From: Oceanobacter antarcticus
GTDB lineage: Bacteria; Pseudomonadota; Gammaproteobacteria; Pseudomonadales; Oceanobacteraceae
Direction: 5' to 3'
NCBI RefSeq assembly: GCF_044962685.1
Contig: NZ_JBBKTX010000008.1
Coordinates: 62,001-126,000 of the forward strand
DNA length: 64,000 nt
In this document: positions 26,796 to 35,587 of the stretch, piece after piece
How the letters are laid out: each line of letters starts with the position of its first letter
Position numbering within the stretch: position 1 is the stretch's first letter
Notes under the pieces: generated by a model
The model's database searches: none
Told to the model about the DNA's origin: nothing
What the model saw: the letters and a program-made list of their open reading frames with translations, nothing else
Translations under genes and position numbers: made by a program

Positions 26796-27052
26796 TGAAC
26801 CTCCTCCAGTGTCTTTCCCGCAAGATCGCTCTTGCAGTAACCCGTGGAGGTTCGGAAAGGTGGCTTGATCGACGTGCGCTCCCAATAGAGATAATGAGCA
26901 ACCGGGTCACCGTTCTGGCCCAGCTCATAAAACTCTTTGTAATCATCTTGCTGGAGTGTGCCTTTGGAATAGCTCTTGATGAACTTCAGGCAGTGCCCGG
27001 TGGGCAAAGTGATGTGTTGTGAAAGTGAATAGTTCTGATAGTTTTGGGTCAT
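26789..27052 (-). CDS. Unknown small protein, first gene of the defence operon
   Basis: 87 residues beginning 'MTQNYQNYSLSQHITLPTGH' and ending 'DLAGKTLEEVQC'. Rich in Tyr, Ser and Lys; no TM segment and no recognised domain. A clean AGGAG site stands before ATG 27052, and a candidate promoter lies about 155 bases upstream, making this the first gene of a 12-gene leftward operon. The codon use looks ordinary. A control (C-protein-like) role would fit its position, but no helix-turn-helix is evident. Confidence 0.6.
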   Translation of the reverse strand: MTQNYQNYSLSQHITLPTGHCLKFIKSYSKGTLQQDDYKEFYELGQNGDPVAHYLYWERTSIKPPFRTSTGYCKSDLAGKTLEEVQC

Positions 27053-27093
27053 TGAATCTCCTGTGTTACTGGCATTGCATTGTGAGTTCAAAC

Positions 27094-27122
27094 CCAGCAG
27101 CAAGCTGATAACTTGCTGCTGG
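27094..27122. promoter_or_regulatory. Perfect 11-bp inverted repeat in the leader of the defence operon
   Basis: CCAGCAGCAAG (27094-27104), a 7-base loop, then CTTGCTGCTGG (27112-27122). On the minus strand it falls between the candidate promoter and the first gene, 42 bases before its start, with no T-run after it. It could be an operator or an RNA hairpin that protects or gates the leader. Confidence 0.5.
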
Positions 27123-27206
27123 ACTCTTCTTTTGGTTCGAGCTTTTCAGCTCCAATCTCATTAAAAAAAACCGCTAATATCCTTCTACGATAATATTAAC
27201 AAGGCC

Positions 27207-27236
27207 ACAATAGCTCAATATTTACACACAAGTCAA
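27207..27236 (-). promoter_or_regulatory. Candidate sigma-70 promoter for the defence operon
   Basis: On the minus strand, TTGACT (27236-27231), an 18-base spacer, and TATTGT (27212-27207). It lies in a strongly AT-rich stretch (about 27160-27265) inside the 336-base gap between the first defence gene and glmS. The rest of that gap shows no gene. Confidence 0.4.
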
Positions 27237-27388
27237 ATTTTATTTTACTAATATTAATCTACTGCAAATCAAGTAGCGTTCGGGCAGCCACTTTGTACTC
27301 AAGGCCGAGTCCACCAGGGCTTTGTTTTCGGACAAGCCAGGAGGGGTTCTATCGATACCACTGCTGGAACTCTCCCTGACCACCCCTA

Positions 27389-29212
27389 TCACTCCACCGT
27401 CACGCTTTTGGCCAGGTTCCTCGGCTGGTCGACGTCGGTGCCTTTGATAATGGCGACGTGGTAGCTCAGCAATTGCAGCGGCAGGGTGTAGACGATCGGG
27501 GCGATGAGGTCGTCGCAGTGGGGCATCGACAGCACGATCATGTTGTCGGCGGGGGTGATTTCGGTGGCTTGTCCGGCAAAGACGTAGAGTTCACCGCCAC
27601 GGGCGCGGACTTCTTCGATGTTGGATTTGAGTTTTTCCACCAGGTCGTTGTGGGGTGCCACGACGACGATGGGCATTTCGGCATCAATCAGCGCCAGTGG
27701 GCCGTGTTTGAGTTCTCCGGCGGCGTAGGCTTCGGCGTGGATGTAGGAGATTTCCTTGAGTTTGAGCGCACCTTCCATGGCAATGGGGTACTGGTCGCCA
27801 CGGCCAAGGAACAGGGCGTTGTGTTTGTCGGCAAAACGTTCGGCCAGTTGTTCTATTTGGTCGTTCATTTCCAGCGCTTGCTGGATCAACCCTGGCAGTT
27901 GTTCCAGGGCGGTGGCAATACGCTGTTGAATGCCGCTGGCATCCGGCTGTTGTTGCGCCAGCCCGGCAGTAAGCAGTAACAGTGCGGTGAGCTGGGTGGT
28001 GAAGGCTTTGGTCGAGGCCACGCCAATTTCTGCCCCGGCGCGGGTCATCAGCGCCATATCGGATTCCCGCACCAATGATGAGCCGGGGACGTTGCAGATG
28101 GTCAGGGTTTTGCGAAAGCCCAGTTGTTTGGCCAGTTTCAAGGCCGCCAGGGTGTCGGCGGTTTCGCCACTCTGGGAGATGGTCACCAGCAGGGTGTTGG
28201 GTTTGACAACGGGTTTGCGATAGCGGAATTCGGAGGCAATTTCGACGTTACAGCTGATTCCGGCCAGTGCTTCGATCCAGTAGCGGGCGGTGACGCCAGC
28301 ATGGTAGCTGGTGCCGCAGGCGATGATCTGGACGTTGTCGATACCGCTGAGGTCACCCAGGGCGGCGAGGTTGAGCTGGCCATTGTGCAGGCGGCCTTCG
28401 AGGGTATTGGTGATGGCCTGGGGCTGTTCGTGGATTTCCTTGAGCATGTAGTGGCGATATTCGCCTTTGTCACCGGCATCGTGTTCGACGGAGGTTTCGC
28501 GGGTTTCGCGCTCAACCCGTTCGTTGTCGATATTGAATATCTGTACGCTCTGACGGGTAATTTCTGCCACGTCGCCTTCTTCCAGGAAGGCAAATTTGCG
28601 GGTCACGGGCAGCAGTGCGAGCTGGTCGGAGGCGATGAAGTGTTCGCCGATACCGTAACCAATCACCAGCGGGCTGCCGGAGCGGGCAACGACCATCCGG
28701 TCTGGGCTGGCACGGTTGATGGCGACCATTCCGTAAGCACCGTCAAGGCGCTGGCGGGTGTTTTTCACGGCATCCAGCAGCGAGGCACCGGTGTTTACTT
28801 CGCGGGCAATCAGGTGGGCGATCACTTCGGTGTCGGTCTGGGATTGGAAGTGGTAGCCGTCAGCCTGCAGTTCACGACGCAGGCTGGCGTGGTTTTCAAT
28901 GATGCCGTTGTGTACCACGGCAATGTCGCCGGAGACATGGGGATGGGCGTTGGCTTCCGAAGGTTCGCCGTGGGTGGCCCAACGAGTATGGGCGATACCC
29001 AAACCACCGGGAAGACCGTTTTCCGCCACGGCGTCGGCCAATGCCTGTACCTTGCCCAGACGCCGTACTCGGGTTAGCTGGGGGTTGGCAGCGGTGGCAT
29101 CAATAATAGCGACTCCGGCGGAATCGTAGCCCCGGTATTCGAGGCGGCGCAGGCCTTCCAGCAATATTTCGACAACATCCCGCTGGGCCACGGCTCCGAC
29201 AATGCCACACAT
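27389..29212 (-). CDS. glmS: Glutamine-fructose-6-phosphate aminotransferase (isomerizing)
   Basis: 607 residues. First step of UDP-GlcNAc synthesis: fructose-6-P + Gln gives glucosamine-6-P + Glu, in the cytosol. The start 'MCGIVGAVAQRD' exposes Cys as the N-terminal nucleophile of the glutaminase domain, which fixes the start at 29212 although the frame is open upstream. 'HTRWATHGEPSEANAHPH' belongs to that domain. Two SIS sugar-isomerase domains follow: 'IIACGTSYHAGVTARYW' / 'TISQSGETADTLAALKLAK', and 'LFLGRGDQYPIAMEGALKLK'. C-terminus 'LPLQLLSYHVAIIKGTDVDQ' and 'PRNLAKSVTVE' is textbook. The 255 bases upstream show no gene. Confidence 0.97.
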   Translation of the reverse strand: MCGIVGAVAQRDVVEILLEGLRRLEYRGYDSAGVAIIDATAANPQLTRVRRLGKVQALADAVAENGLPGGLGIAHTRWATHGEPSEANAHPHVSGDIAVVHNGIIENHASLRRELQADGYHFQSQTDTEVIAHLIAREVNTGASLLDAVKNTRQRLDGAYGMVAINRASPDRMVVARSGSPLVIGYGIGEHFIASDQLALLPVTRKFAFLEEGDVAEITRQSVQIFNIDNERVERETRETSVEHDAGDKGEYRHYMLKEIHEQPQAITNTLEGRLHNGQLNLAALGDLSGIDNVQIIACGTSYHAGVTARYWIEALAGISCNVEIASEFRYRKPVVKPNTLLVTISQSGETADTLAALKLAKQLGFRKTLTICNVPGSSLVRESDMALMTRAGAEIGVASTKAFTTQLTALLLLTAGLAQQQPDASGIQQRIATALEQLPGLIQQALEMNDQIEQLAERFADKHNALFLGRGDQYPIAMEGALKLKEISYIHAEAYAAGELKHGPLALIDAEMPIVVVAPHNDLVEKLKSNIEEVRARGGELYVFAGQATEITPADNMIVLSMPHCDDLIAPIVYTLPLQLLSYHVAIIKGTDVDQPRNLAKSVTVE

Positions 29213-29467
29213 ACCAATACTCCTGAAGATAACCCGACACACTGAATTGGAAGGCGAGAGGTTACCACAATCCGCTATTTTCGATGCGCAGGGATCTGTG
29301 GAATCGCGCTAGATAGTGTGCAGTACGCACCCTCTGGTGATCTGAGGCCATGCAGGGGTCGTGATGAGGCCATGCAGCGGCATGGTGAGGGTAGAACCGG
29401 AAGGAAGGCAAGGGATTGGCCCAATGTCTCCGGCCAACCCCTCTGTGTCACTATTTTGTTTGTGCCA

Positions 29468-30100
29468 CTATTTGGCGGCGCGTTCTTTTTCGATGAGGAA
29501 ATCCACCACGGCGGTCATTTTATCCTGACCACCTGCGGTGCTGGCAGAGACCACGTATTTACCGTCAACAATCAGCGCCGGTACACCGCTGATTTTGAAC
29601 GAACGAATACGTTTGTCAGCCTGGCTCATGCGGGATTTGACGGCAAAATTGTCATACGCCTTGTCAAATTGTTCCGCCGTAATGCCACCATGCTTGACCA
29701 GAAAATCACGTTGGTCATCCTTGTCGAGCAAGCGCTGCTTTTCCAGATGAATGGCGCGGAAAATCGGGGTATGTACCTGGTCGAGAATGCCCAGCACATC
29801 GGCAACGTAATATAATTGCGCATGGGATACCCAGGCACGACCAAACATCGCGGGGACGCGGGTAAATTCGACATCAGCGGGTAAGCTGCTTACCCATTGG
29901 CTTAATGATTCATCGAGGTGAAAACAGTGTGGACAGCCATACCAGAAGGCTTCTTCCACATGCACTTTGCCATCTGCCATGACCGGTACAGGATCGGCCA
30001 GAACATCGTAATTCACACCGGCTTGGTATTCTGCCGCCAGGGTGAGAGAGCTAATCAACAGCAGCGGGACTGCCATCCATCGTTTGATCAGCATAAGCAT
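29468..30100 (-). CDS. dsbA: Periplasmic thiol:disulfide oxidoreductase DsbA
   Basis: About 210 residues. It introduces disulfides into exported proteins. Signal peptide 'LLLISSLTLAAEYQAG' at the start; active site CPHC in 'FWYGCPHCFHLDE'; cis-Pro region 'KISGVPALIVDGKYVV'. Several ATGs cluster at the start (30112, 30106, 30100, 30094); 30100 has GGAG at the best distance. Downstream of, and in the same direction as, the cytochrome c4/c5 genes, the usual arrangement in Pseudomonas-like bacteria. Confidence 0.94.
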   Translation of the reverse strand: MLMLIKRWMAVPLLLISSLTLAAEYQAGVNYDVLADPVPVMADGKVHVEEAFWYGCPHCFHLDESLSQWVSSLPADVEFTRVPAMFGRAWVSHAQLYYVADVLGILDQVHTPIFRAIHLEKQRLLDKDDQRDFLVKHGGITAEQFDKAYDNFAVKSRMSQADKRIRSFKISGVPALIVDGKYVVSASTAGGQDKMTAVVDFLIEKERAAK

Positions 30101-30239
30101 AAACATCTCCATTCAGAGTTAAAGTCGCCAGTCAGATTGGCCAGTTAGGTGCATTTTCACACAAAGGTTCCAAATCACCTACCCGGCCAGCGGCCATGTA
30201 TTCCGTTTAGTGTCAGATCATTCAGCCAAAAAAATACAG

Positions 30240-30267
30240 AAAAAAAGCGGCCAATGCCGCTTTTTTT
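30240..30267 (-). terminator. Terminator after cytochrome c4
   Basis: Stem AAAAAAAGCGGC / GCCGCTTTTTTT around a 4-base loop, 13 bases past the cytochrome c4 stop. A- and T-runs on both sides make it work in either direction. Confidence 0.85.
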
Positions 30268-30279
30268 GTCAGGCTGCGA

Positions 30280-30906
30280 TTAACGCAAACCCTGAATGTA
30301 AGACGCAACTGCCGCGATCTCGGAATCGTGCAAACGGTAGGCGGTGTCACGCATCATGCGGCTGTCACCGTCGTTGGTACGGGCACCGGAGCTGAAATCA
30401 TGCAGCTGTTTGGCAATATACGCTTCATGCTGGCCCGACAGCATAGGGAAGGCAGCCAGTTCGATGCCCTTGCCACTCGGCCCATGACACGCCATACAAG
30501 CCGGTACTCCTTTTTCTTCGATACCTGCGCGGTAGATTTTTTCGCCCAACTCAACCAGCTCCTCTTTTGCACCTGCACCAGTTGGTGCCTGAGCATCGAA
30601 GTAAGCGGCCAGGTCGGCGATATCATTGTCGGTCAGTCCAGCAACAAAAGCGGTCATTTCAAGCACCTGACGACGACCATCACGTATATCCTTGAGCTGC
30701 TTGGCCAGGTAAACCTCGCCTTGGCCAGCCAGTTTGGGGAATGTTGGCACCATGCTGTTACCGTCTGCACCGTGGCAAGCAGCACAGGTAGCAGACTTTG
30801 CTTTGCCGGCATCGGCATCGCCCTGGTAGGCGGAGGCCGCTTCACCAGCGTGGGCCGCGGACATCAGTCCGGCTGAAACAATCAGGCCAATCAACAGGTT
30901 TTTCAT
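30280..30906 (-). CDS. Diheme cytochrome c4
   Basis: 208 residues, periplasmic electron carrier to terminal oxidases. Signal peptide 'LIGLIVSAGLMSAAHAG'. Two heme-binding sites, CAACH at 41-45 and CMACH at 137-141, with Met ligands expected in 'MVPTFPKLAGQ' and 'AFPMLSGQHE'. The two halves show the internal duplication expected for c4 ('KLAGQGEVYLAKQLKDIRDG' / 'MLSGQHEAYIAKQLHDFSSG'). Its neighbour is a c5-type cytochrome. Confidence 0.95.
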   Translation of the reverse strand: MKNLLIGLIVSAGLMSAAHAGEAASAYQGDADAGKAKSATCAACHGADGNSMVPTFPKLAGQGEVYLAKQLKDIRDGRRQVLEMTAFVAGLTDNDIADLAAYFDAQAPTGAGAKEELVELGEKIYRAGIEEKGVPACMACHGPSGKGIELAAFPMLSGQHEAYIAKQLHDFSSGARTNDGDSRMMRDTAYRLHDSEIAAVASYIQGLR

Positions 30907-30966
30907 CGTCAGATCCAGTTAGTAAGTTAATTCTTGTCGTCGCAGTCGACGTTCGTCGCTGCTGCT

Positions 30967-31275
30967 TTACTTGGGCGTCGACATGTAAGTAATCAGCGCT
31001 TTATAGTCTTCTGCGGAACAATCCATGCAGAGTCCGCGTGGAGGCATGGCATTAAAACCGTTGGTTACGTGGCTTACCAGTGTGTCCATACCTTTTTCCA
31101 GCCGAGGTGCCCAGGCTGCTGCATCAAAAGCGGTGGGGGAGCCGATCATCGGCGCAACTTGTGGGGCATGGCACGCACCACAAGAGGTATTGTATTTGGC
31201 TTCCGCATCAAATGCGTTAACGTTGGCAGACATCGCGGCGGCAGACACCGCAAGCAGGGCCAGAAGTTTGGTCAT
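30967..31275 (-). CDS. Cytochrome c5-family monoheme protein
   Basis: 102 residues. Signal peptide 'LLALLAVSAAAMSANVNA'. Heme site CGACH at residues 32-36. The extra Cys pair in 'PPRGLCMDCSAEDYKAL' is the c5 hallmark, and Met in 'NAMPPRG' is the likely axial ligand. ATG 31275 is used; an in-frame ATG at 31293 is possible. Upstream of cytochrome c4 and divergent from engB. Confidence 0.93.
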   Translation of the reverse strand: MTKLLALLAVSAAAMSANVNAFDAEAKYNTSCGACHAPQVAPMIGSPTAFDAAAWAPRLEKGMDTLVSHVTNGFNAMPPRGLCMDCSAEDYKALITYMSTPK

Positions 31276-31445
31276 TGTGAAGTTCTCTCTCATCGGTCGT
31301 TATAAGATCAGGCTAATTTTTCACTATACTCGGCTTGCACCAGAGACTCCGCCCGGAATGTTACACCCTGTGGTAGACTGGCGACGCCTTTTAAAGGCCA
31401 AGCATTATATATCATCAAAAACCGGACGGTCATTACGTTTACCCT

Positions 31446-32135
31446 ATGCCAAACCAGGATTCATTGACTTACACCAAGACCCACTACCTTCGTAGTGCCG
31501 CCACATTGAGCCAATGTCCTGGCGAAATTACCCGTGAAGTCGCCTTTGCCGGCCGCTCCAACGCGGGGAAATCCAGCGCACTCAATCGGCTTACGGGTCA
31601 GAAAAAACTGGCCAGAACCAGTAAAACGCCTGGCCGTACGCAGCTGATCAACTATTTCCAGCTCGGCGAACTGCCGCTGGCACTGGTCGACTTACCGGGC
31701 TACGGCTACGCCAAAGTCCCTATCGGTGTCAAAAATGCCTGGCAGAAAGAGCTCGGCAATTACCTGCAAAAACGCGATGCGCTAGCGGGTCTGGTACTAC
31801 TAATGGATATACGTCATCCACTGACCGATTATGACAAGCGCATGCTTGAATGGGCCAATGATAACGGTATGCCACTGCATCTGGTACTGACAAAGTCCGA
31901 TAAACTCAAGCGTGGCGCTGCCAAAAGTGCGCTGTTGCAGGTTTCTCAGGCGATTCGTAACAGCTCGACTGCCGTCTCGGTACAGATGTTCTCGTCACTG
32001 AATGGCGATGGTCTGGATGAGCTAAAACAGCGTCTGAACAGCTGGTTCTTGCCAGAAACCAACACCCCTGTTGATTCAGACCCTGAGGCTACGCCTGTCA
32101 GCCAGGCTATCGCTGATCAGTCCCCCGATCCCTGA
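31446..32135 (+). CDS. engB: Ribosome biogenesis GTPase EngB (YihA/YsxC)
   Basis: 229 residues. An essential GTPase for late large-subunit assembly. G1 'GRSNAGKSS', G2 region 'TSKTPGRTQLINYF', G3 'DLPGYGYAK', G4 'TKSD' in 'LTKSDKLKRGA'. The C-terminal tail after about residue 205 is acidic and variable. It stands divergent from the cytochrome c5/c4/dsbA genes, a conserved gammaproteobacterial neighbourhood. Confidence 0.96.
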   Translation: MPNQDSLTYTKTHYLRSAATLSQCPGEITREVAFAGRSNAGKSSALNRLTGQKKLARTSKTPGRTQLINYFQLGELPLALVDLPGYGYAKVPIGVKNAWQKELGNYLQKRDALAGLVLLMDIRHPLTDYDKRMLEWANDNGMPLHLVLTKSDKLKRGAAKSALLQVSQAIRNSSTAVSVQMFSSLNGDGLDELKQRLNSWFLPETNTPVDSDPEATPVSQAIADQSPDP

Positions 32136-32309
32136 CGGCTGCGAACAGCGTCGCATCTTATTACAAAACGCTACAGAATTTCTGCCCACAGGAACTTTGT
32201 CAGCGTTTCCCTCTTCTATAGTGAAACAATTCCCCGCACGGAATGGTGACGCAGACAGCTGCGGCACAAACAGTTCTATCCTTCGGTCATTCCCCCAGAA
32301 TCCGAAGTT

Positions 32310-32348
32310 GACCCGGACGTCATCTCCACTGCGTCCGGGTCTTTTTTT
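32310..32348 (+). terminator. Strong terminator between engB and polA
   Basis: Ten-base stem GACCCGGACG (32310-32319) / CGTCCGGGTC (32332-32341) followed by T7 (32342-32348). It ends rightward transcription from engB and stands 12 bases from the convergent polA stop. The stem sequence recurs in a second hairpin on the other side of polA. Confidence 0.9.
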
Positions 32349-32359
32349 ATCGGCCTGAC

Positions 32360-35158
32360 TCAGTGTGCCTCGTCCCAGTTGTCGCCAATACCGGCTTCAA
32401 CCAGCAAGGGGACGCGTAACTCGGCGGCGTCCTGCATCTGCTGCTTCAGCGCTTCGGCAAACCCCTCGGCCTGATCCTCTTTTACCTCCAGCACCAGTTC
32501 ATCGTGTACCTGCATGATCATGCGAGCATCAAAACCGGAATCCGGCAACCAGTTGGCTACCCGGATCATGGCGCGCTTGATGATGTCGGCGGCACTGCCC
32601 TGCATCGGCGCGTTGATCGCAGTGCGCTCAGCGTGCTGGCGACGGGGAGCGTTGCGGGATTTGATTTCTGGCAGGTACAGGCGGCGACCAAAGATGGTTT
32701 CGACATAGCCCAGGTCTTTGGCGTGTTCGCGGGTATTGTCCATATAATCACGGACACCGGGGTAACGTTCGAAGTAGAGATTGACGTAATCCTGGGCTTC
32801 GCCACGACCAATGCCCAGCTGCTTGGCCAGTCCAAACGCCGACATACCATAGATCAGGCCAAAGTTGATTGCCTTGGCGCTGCGGCGCTGGTTGTCGGTG
32901 ACGTCAGCTTCGCTAATGCCAAACACTTCCGCTGCGGTGGCGCGGTGTACGTCGCGCCCTTCGCTGAAGGCTTTCAGCAACCCGGCATCACCGGACAGGT
33001 GTGCCATGATGCGCAATTCAATTTGAGAGTAGTCAGCCGCCACCAGCTTGTAGCCTGGAGGAGCGATAAAGGCCTGGCGAATCCGGCGTCCTTCTTCGGA
33101 GCGAATCGGGATGTTTTGCAAGTTCGGATCACTAGAGGACAAGCGCCCGGTGGCCGCCACAGCCTGATGGTAGGAGGTGTGCACCCGACCGGTGGAACCG
33201 GCAATCATGGTCGGCAGTTTGTCGGTGTAGGTGCTTTTTAACTTCGATAAGCTGCGGTTTTCGAGAATGATTTTGGGCAGCTCATGACCTTCGTCCGCCA
33301 ACTCGACCAGCACTTCTTCAGCGGTAGACGGCGCGCCTTTGGGGGTTTTCTTTTTTACCGGTAACCCGAGTTTCTGGTAGAGAATTTCTCCCAGCTGTTT
33401 CGGTGAACCGAGGTTAAAGACCTGTCCGGCAACGTCGTGGGCCTGCTGTTCCAGCTGTTGCAGCTTTTGCTCCAGCTCGGCACTTTGCTCATGCAGTTTA
33501 TCCGCGTCGATCAAGGCCCCGAGAGACTCCATCGCGGTTAATATCGGCATGGCGGGCATTTCGATGTCGGTAAACACCTTGGCCAGCACGCCCTGTTGTT
33601 GCAGTTTTGGCCATAACGTCTGGTGCAGTCGCAGGGTGATGTCGGCATCTTCGGCTGCGTATGGCCCAGCGACGTCCAGTTCCACCTGATTGAACGTTTT
33701 CTGTTTGACGCCCTTGCCAGCCACGTCTTCAAAACTCGTGGTTTTGTAACCCAGATATTTTAACGCCAGGCTGTCCATATCGTGACGGGTCGCCACGGAA
33801 TCCAGCACGTAGCTTTCCAACTGGGTGTCGAACTGGACTCCTTGCAGGCTAATGCCGTGATTGGCCAGTACGTGGGCGTCGTATTTCATGTGCTGGCCAA
33901 CTTTTTTCAGTTTGTTGTCTTCCAGCAGCGGCTTCAGTTGCGCCAATACCGCCTCGCGGTCGAGCTGTACTGGTGCGCCTTCGTAGTCGTGCGCCAGTGG
34001 CACGTAGGCGGCCTTGCCGACGGCCACCGCAAACGAGACGCCGACGATACGGGCATCCTTGTAGTTGAGCGAGGTGGTTTCGGTATCAAAGGCAAACAGC
34101 TTGCTGGCCTGGAGTTGTGCAATCCAGCCGTCCAGGGCATCTTGCGTCAGTACCATGTCGTACTGGCCGGGTTCGGCACTGACGGTCACTTCTTCGTCAG
34201 CTTCCGCGCCTGCCATCGTACTGCTTGTCTTGGAGCTGGCTGTCTCGGAGCTGGTGGCAGCACTGGTGTTAGCAGCACGGCTCGTCGTCTCGTCCGTCAG
34301 CTCGGCAATCCAGGCCTTGAATTCCATATTGCGGTACAGTTCCAGCAACGCGGTCTTGTCGGTCGCTGTGCTTTTCAGCTCGCCGAGGGGCTGTTCCAGC
34401 GCGACATCGCATTTGATGGTCGCCAGTTGTTTTGACAAAAACGCCTGTTCCTGGTGCTCTTCCAGCTTTACGGCCATGGTTTTGGCACCGCGAAACGCCA
34501 GGTCTTTGACCTTGTCGAGGTTGGCGTAAATATCTTCCAGAGAGCCCAGCCCGGCCACCAGCCCGACGGCGGTTTTTTCTCCGACCTTGGGCACGCCGGG
34601 AATGTTATCGACCTTGTCGCCCATCAGCGCCAGGTAGTCGATGATATGCTCAGGCGGTACGCCAAATTTCTCTTTCACCCCTTCCACGTCCAAAAAGGTG
34701 TTGGTCATGGTGTTGATCAGCGAGACATGAGAATCCACCAGCTGCGCCATGTCCTTGTCGCCGGTGGAGACAATCACCTGACAGCCGCTCGATTCTGCCT
34801 GCACCGCCAGGGTGCCAATCACATCGTCGGCTTCAACGCCGTCGATAATCAGCAACGGCAAGCCCATGGCGTGAATGATGTTATGGATCGGCTCAATCTG
34901 TTCACGCAGCTCATCCGGCATCGGTGGACGATGGGCCTTGTACTCTGGGTACATGTCGTTGCGAAAGGTTTTGCCTTTGGCATCAAACACCGCCACCATC
35001 TGAGCGTCTGGATAGTCTTTTTGCAGTCGTTTGATCATGCTGATCACGCCTTTCACCGCATTAGTGTGAACGCCTCGGGAGTTGGTCAGCAACGGAATGG
35101 CGTGAAAGGCGCGGAACAGATAGGAAGATCCGTCGATAAGAACAACAGACTTGGACAT
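32360..35158 (-). CDS. polA: DNA polymerase I
   Basis: 932 residues, full length with three domains. 5'-3' exonuclease at the N-terminus ('VLIDGSSYLFRAFHAIPLL', 'VFDAKGKTFRNDMYPEYKAH', 'VSTGDKDMAQLVD'). The 3'-5' proofreading domain keeps its acidic residues ('LFAFDTETTSLNYKDARI'). Polymerase motifs A 'VAADYSQIELRIMAHLSGD', B 'RRSAKAINFGLIYGMSAFGL' and C 'MQVHDELVLEV' are all present. A Ser/Thr/Ala-rich linker lies near residue 310-330. ATG 35158 ('MSKSVVLIDG') is the conserved start; the open frame continues 81 codons upstream without family similarity. Confidence 0.97.
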   Translation of the reverse strand: MSKSVVLIDGSSYLFRAFHAIPLLTNSRGVHTNAVKGVISMIKRLQKDYPDAQMVAVFDAKGKTFRNDMYPEYKAHRPPMPDELREQIEPIHNIIHAMGLPLLIIDGVEADDVIGTLAVQAESSGCQVIVSTGDKDMAQLVDSHVSLINTMTNTFLDVEGVKEKFGVPPEHIIDYLALMGDKVDNIPGVPKVGEKTAVGLVAGLGSLEDIYANLDKVKDLAFRGAKTMAVKLEEHQEQAFLSKQLATIKCDVALEQPLGELKSTATDKTALLELYRNMEFKAWIAELTDETTSRAANTSAATSSETASSKTSSTMAGAEADEEVTVSAEPGQYDMVLTQDALDGWIAQLQASKLFAFDTETTSLNYKDARIVGVSFAVAVGKAAYVPLAHDYEGAPVQLDREAVLAQLKPLLEDNKLKKVGQHMKYDAHVLANHGISLQGVQFDTQLESYVLDSVATRHDMDSLALKYLGYKTTSFEDVAGKGVKQKTFNQVELDVAGPYAAEDADITLRLHQTLWPKLQQQGVLAKVFTDIEMPAMPILTAMESLGALIDADKLHEQSAELEQKLQQLEQQAHDVAGQVFNLGSPKQLGEILYQKLGLPVKKKTPKGAPSTAEEVLVELADEGHELPKIILENRSLSKLKSTYTDKLPTMIAGSTGRVHTSYHQAVAATGRLSSSDPNLQNIPIRSEEGRRIRQAFIAPPGYKLVAADYSQIELRIMAHLSGDAGLLKAFSEGRDVHRATAAEVFGISEADVTDNQRRSAKAINFGLIYGMSAFGLAKQLGIGRGEAQDYVNLYFERYPGVRDYMDNTREHAKDLGYVETIFGRRLYLPEIKSRNAPRRQHAERTAINAPMQGSAADIIKRAMIRVANWLPDSGFDARMIMQVHDELVLEVKEDQAEGFAEALKQQMQDAAELRVPLLVEAGIGDNWDEAH

Positions 35159-35184
35159 AACAGAATTCCTGTAGACTCGGCAAA

Positions 35185-35218
35185 ACCCGGACGCTAGCGC
35201 TGGGGTTCGCGTCCGGGT
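35185..35218. repeat. Hairpin in the polA upstream region sharing the engB/polA terminator stem
   Basis: ACCCGGACGC (35185-35194) and GCGTCCGGGT (35209-35218) form a perfect 10-bp stem. Nine of these bases (ACCCGGACG / CGTCCGGGT) are identical to the stem of the terminator at 32310-32341, though the loops differ. It is 27 bases before the polA start on the minus strand and has no T-run. Confidence 0.6.
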
Positions 35219-35261
35219 CGGCATACAATGAGGAAGAACTAAAATTGGAAGGCATCCTAAC

Positions 35262-35564
35262 ATGAAGACCCCGACTCGTCTGAACCTCCGTCGTATTGCC
35301 GCCGCGCTTGGCGTCACTCTGGCTTCAGCGCTGTTTTCAACCTCTGGCTTTGCTGCCGACCCGAGCGCTGAATCGGTCACGATTCGGAATGATGGCGACA
35401 AAACCTTCTACGAGTTCCGCGTCAACGGCAAGTTGGTCGAAATCAAGGTCGAGCCTAAAGTTGGCAAGCCTTACTACCTGGTGCCAGAAGCTCAGGGCGA
35501 GGACTTTGTCCGCAAGGACAACCCGGATATCGTCGTACCCAAGTGGGTGATCTTCCGCTGGTAA
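35262..35564 (+). CDS. DUF2782 small exported protein
   Basis: 100 residues. Signal peptide ending 'SALFSTSGFAADPS'; mature domain 'SVTIRNDGDKTFYEFRVNG' and 'VEIKVEPKVGKPYYLV', ending 'PDIVVPKWVIFRW'. This DUF2782 family is found next to polA and thrB throughout Pseudomonas- and Marinobacter-like genomes. Function unknown. It is divergent from polA and 23 bases ahead of thrB, likely in one operon with it. Confidence 0.92.
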   Translation: MKTPTRLNLRRIAAALGVTLASALFSTSGFAADPSAESVTIRNDGDKTFYEFRVNGKLVEIKVEPKVGKPYYLVPEAQGEDFVRKDNPDIVVPKWVIFRW

Positions 35565-35587
35565 AGCGGATTCGATATAACCATTCT

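Noticed and set aside
28124..29077. 317-codon open frame opposite glmS
   Set aside because: Composition-driven shadow of glmS; Gly/Val-rich without domains.
29213..29467. Possible glmS ribozyme or leader RNA upstream of glmS
   Set aside because: No glmS ribozyme core is visible, and such ribozymes are not expected in this group. Only a short direct repeat (GAGGCCATGCAG) was seen.
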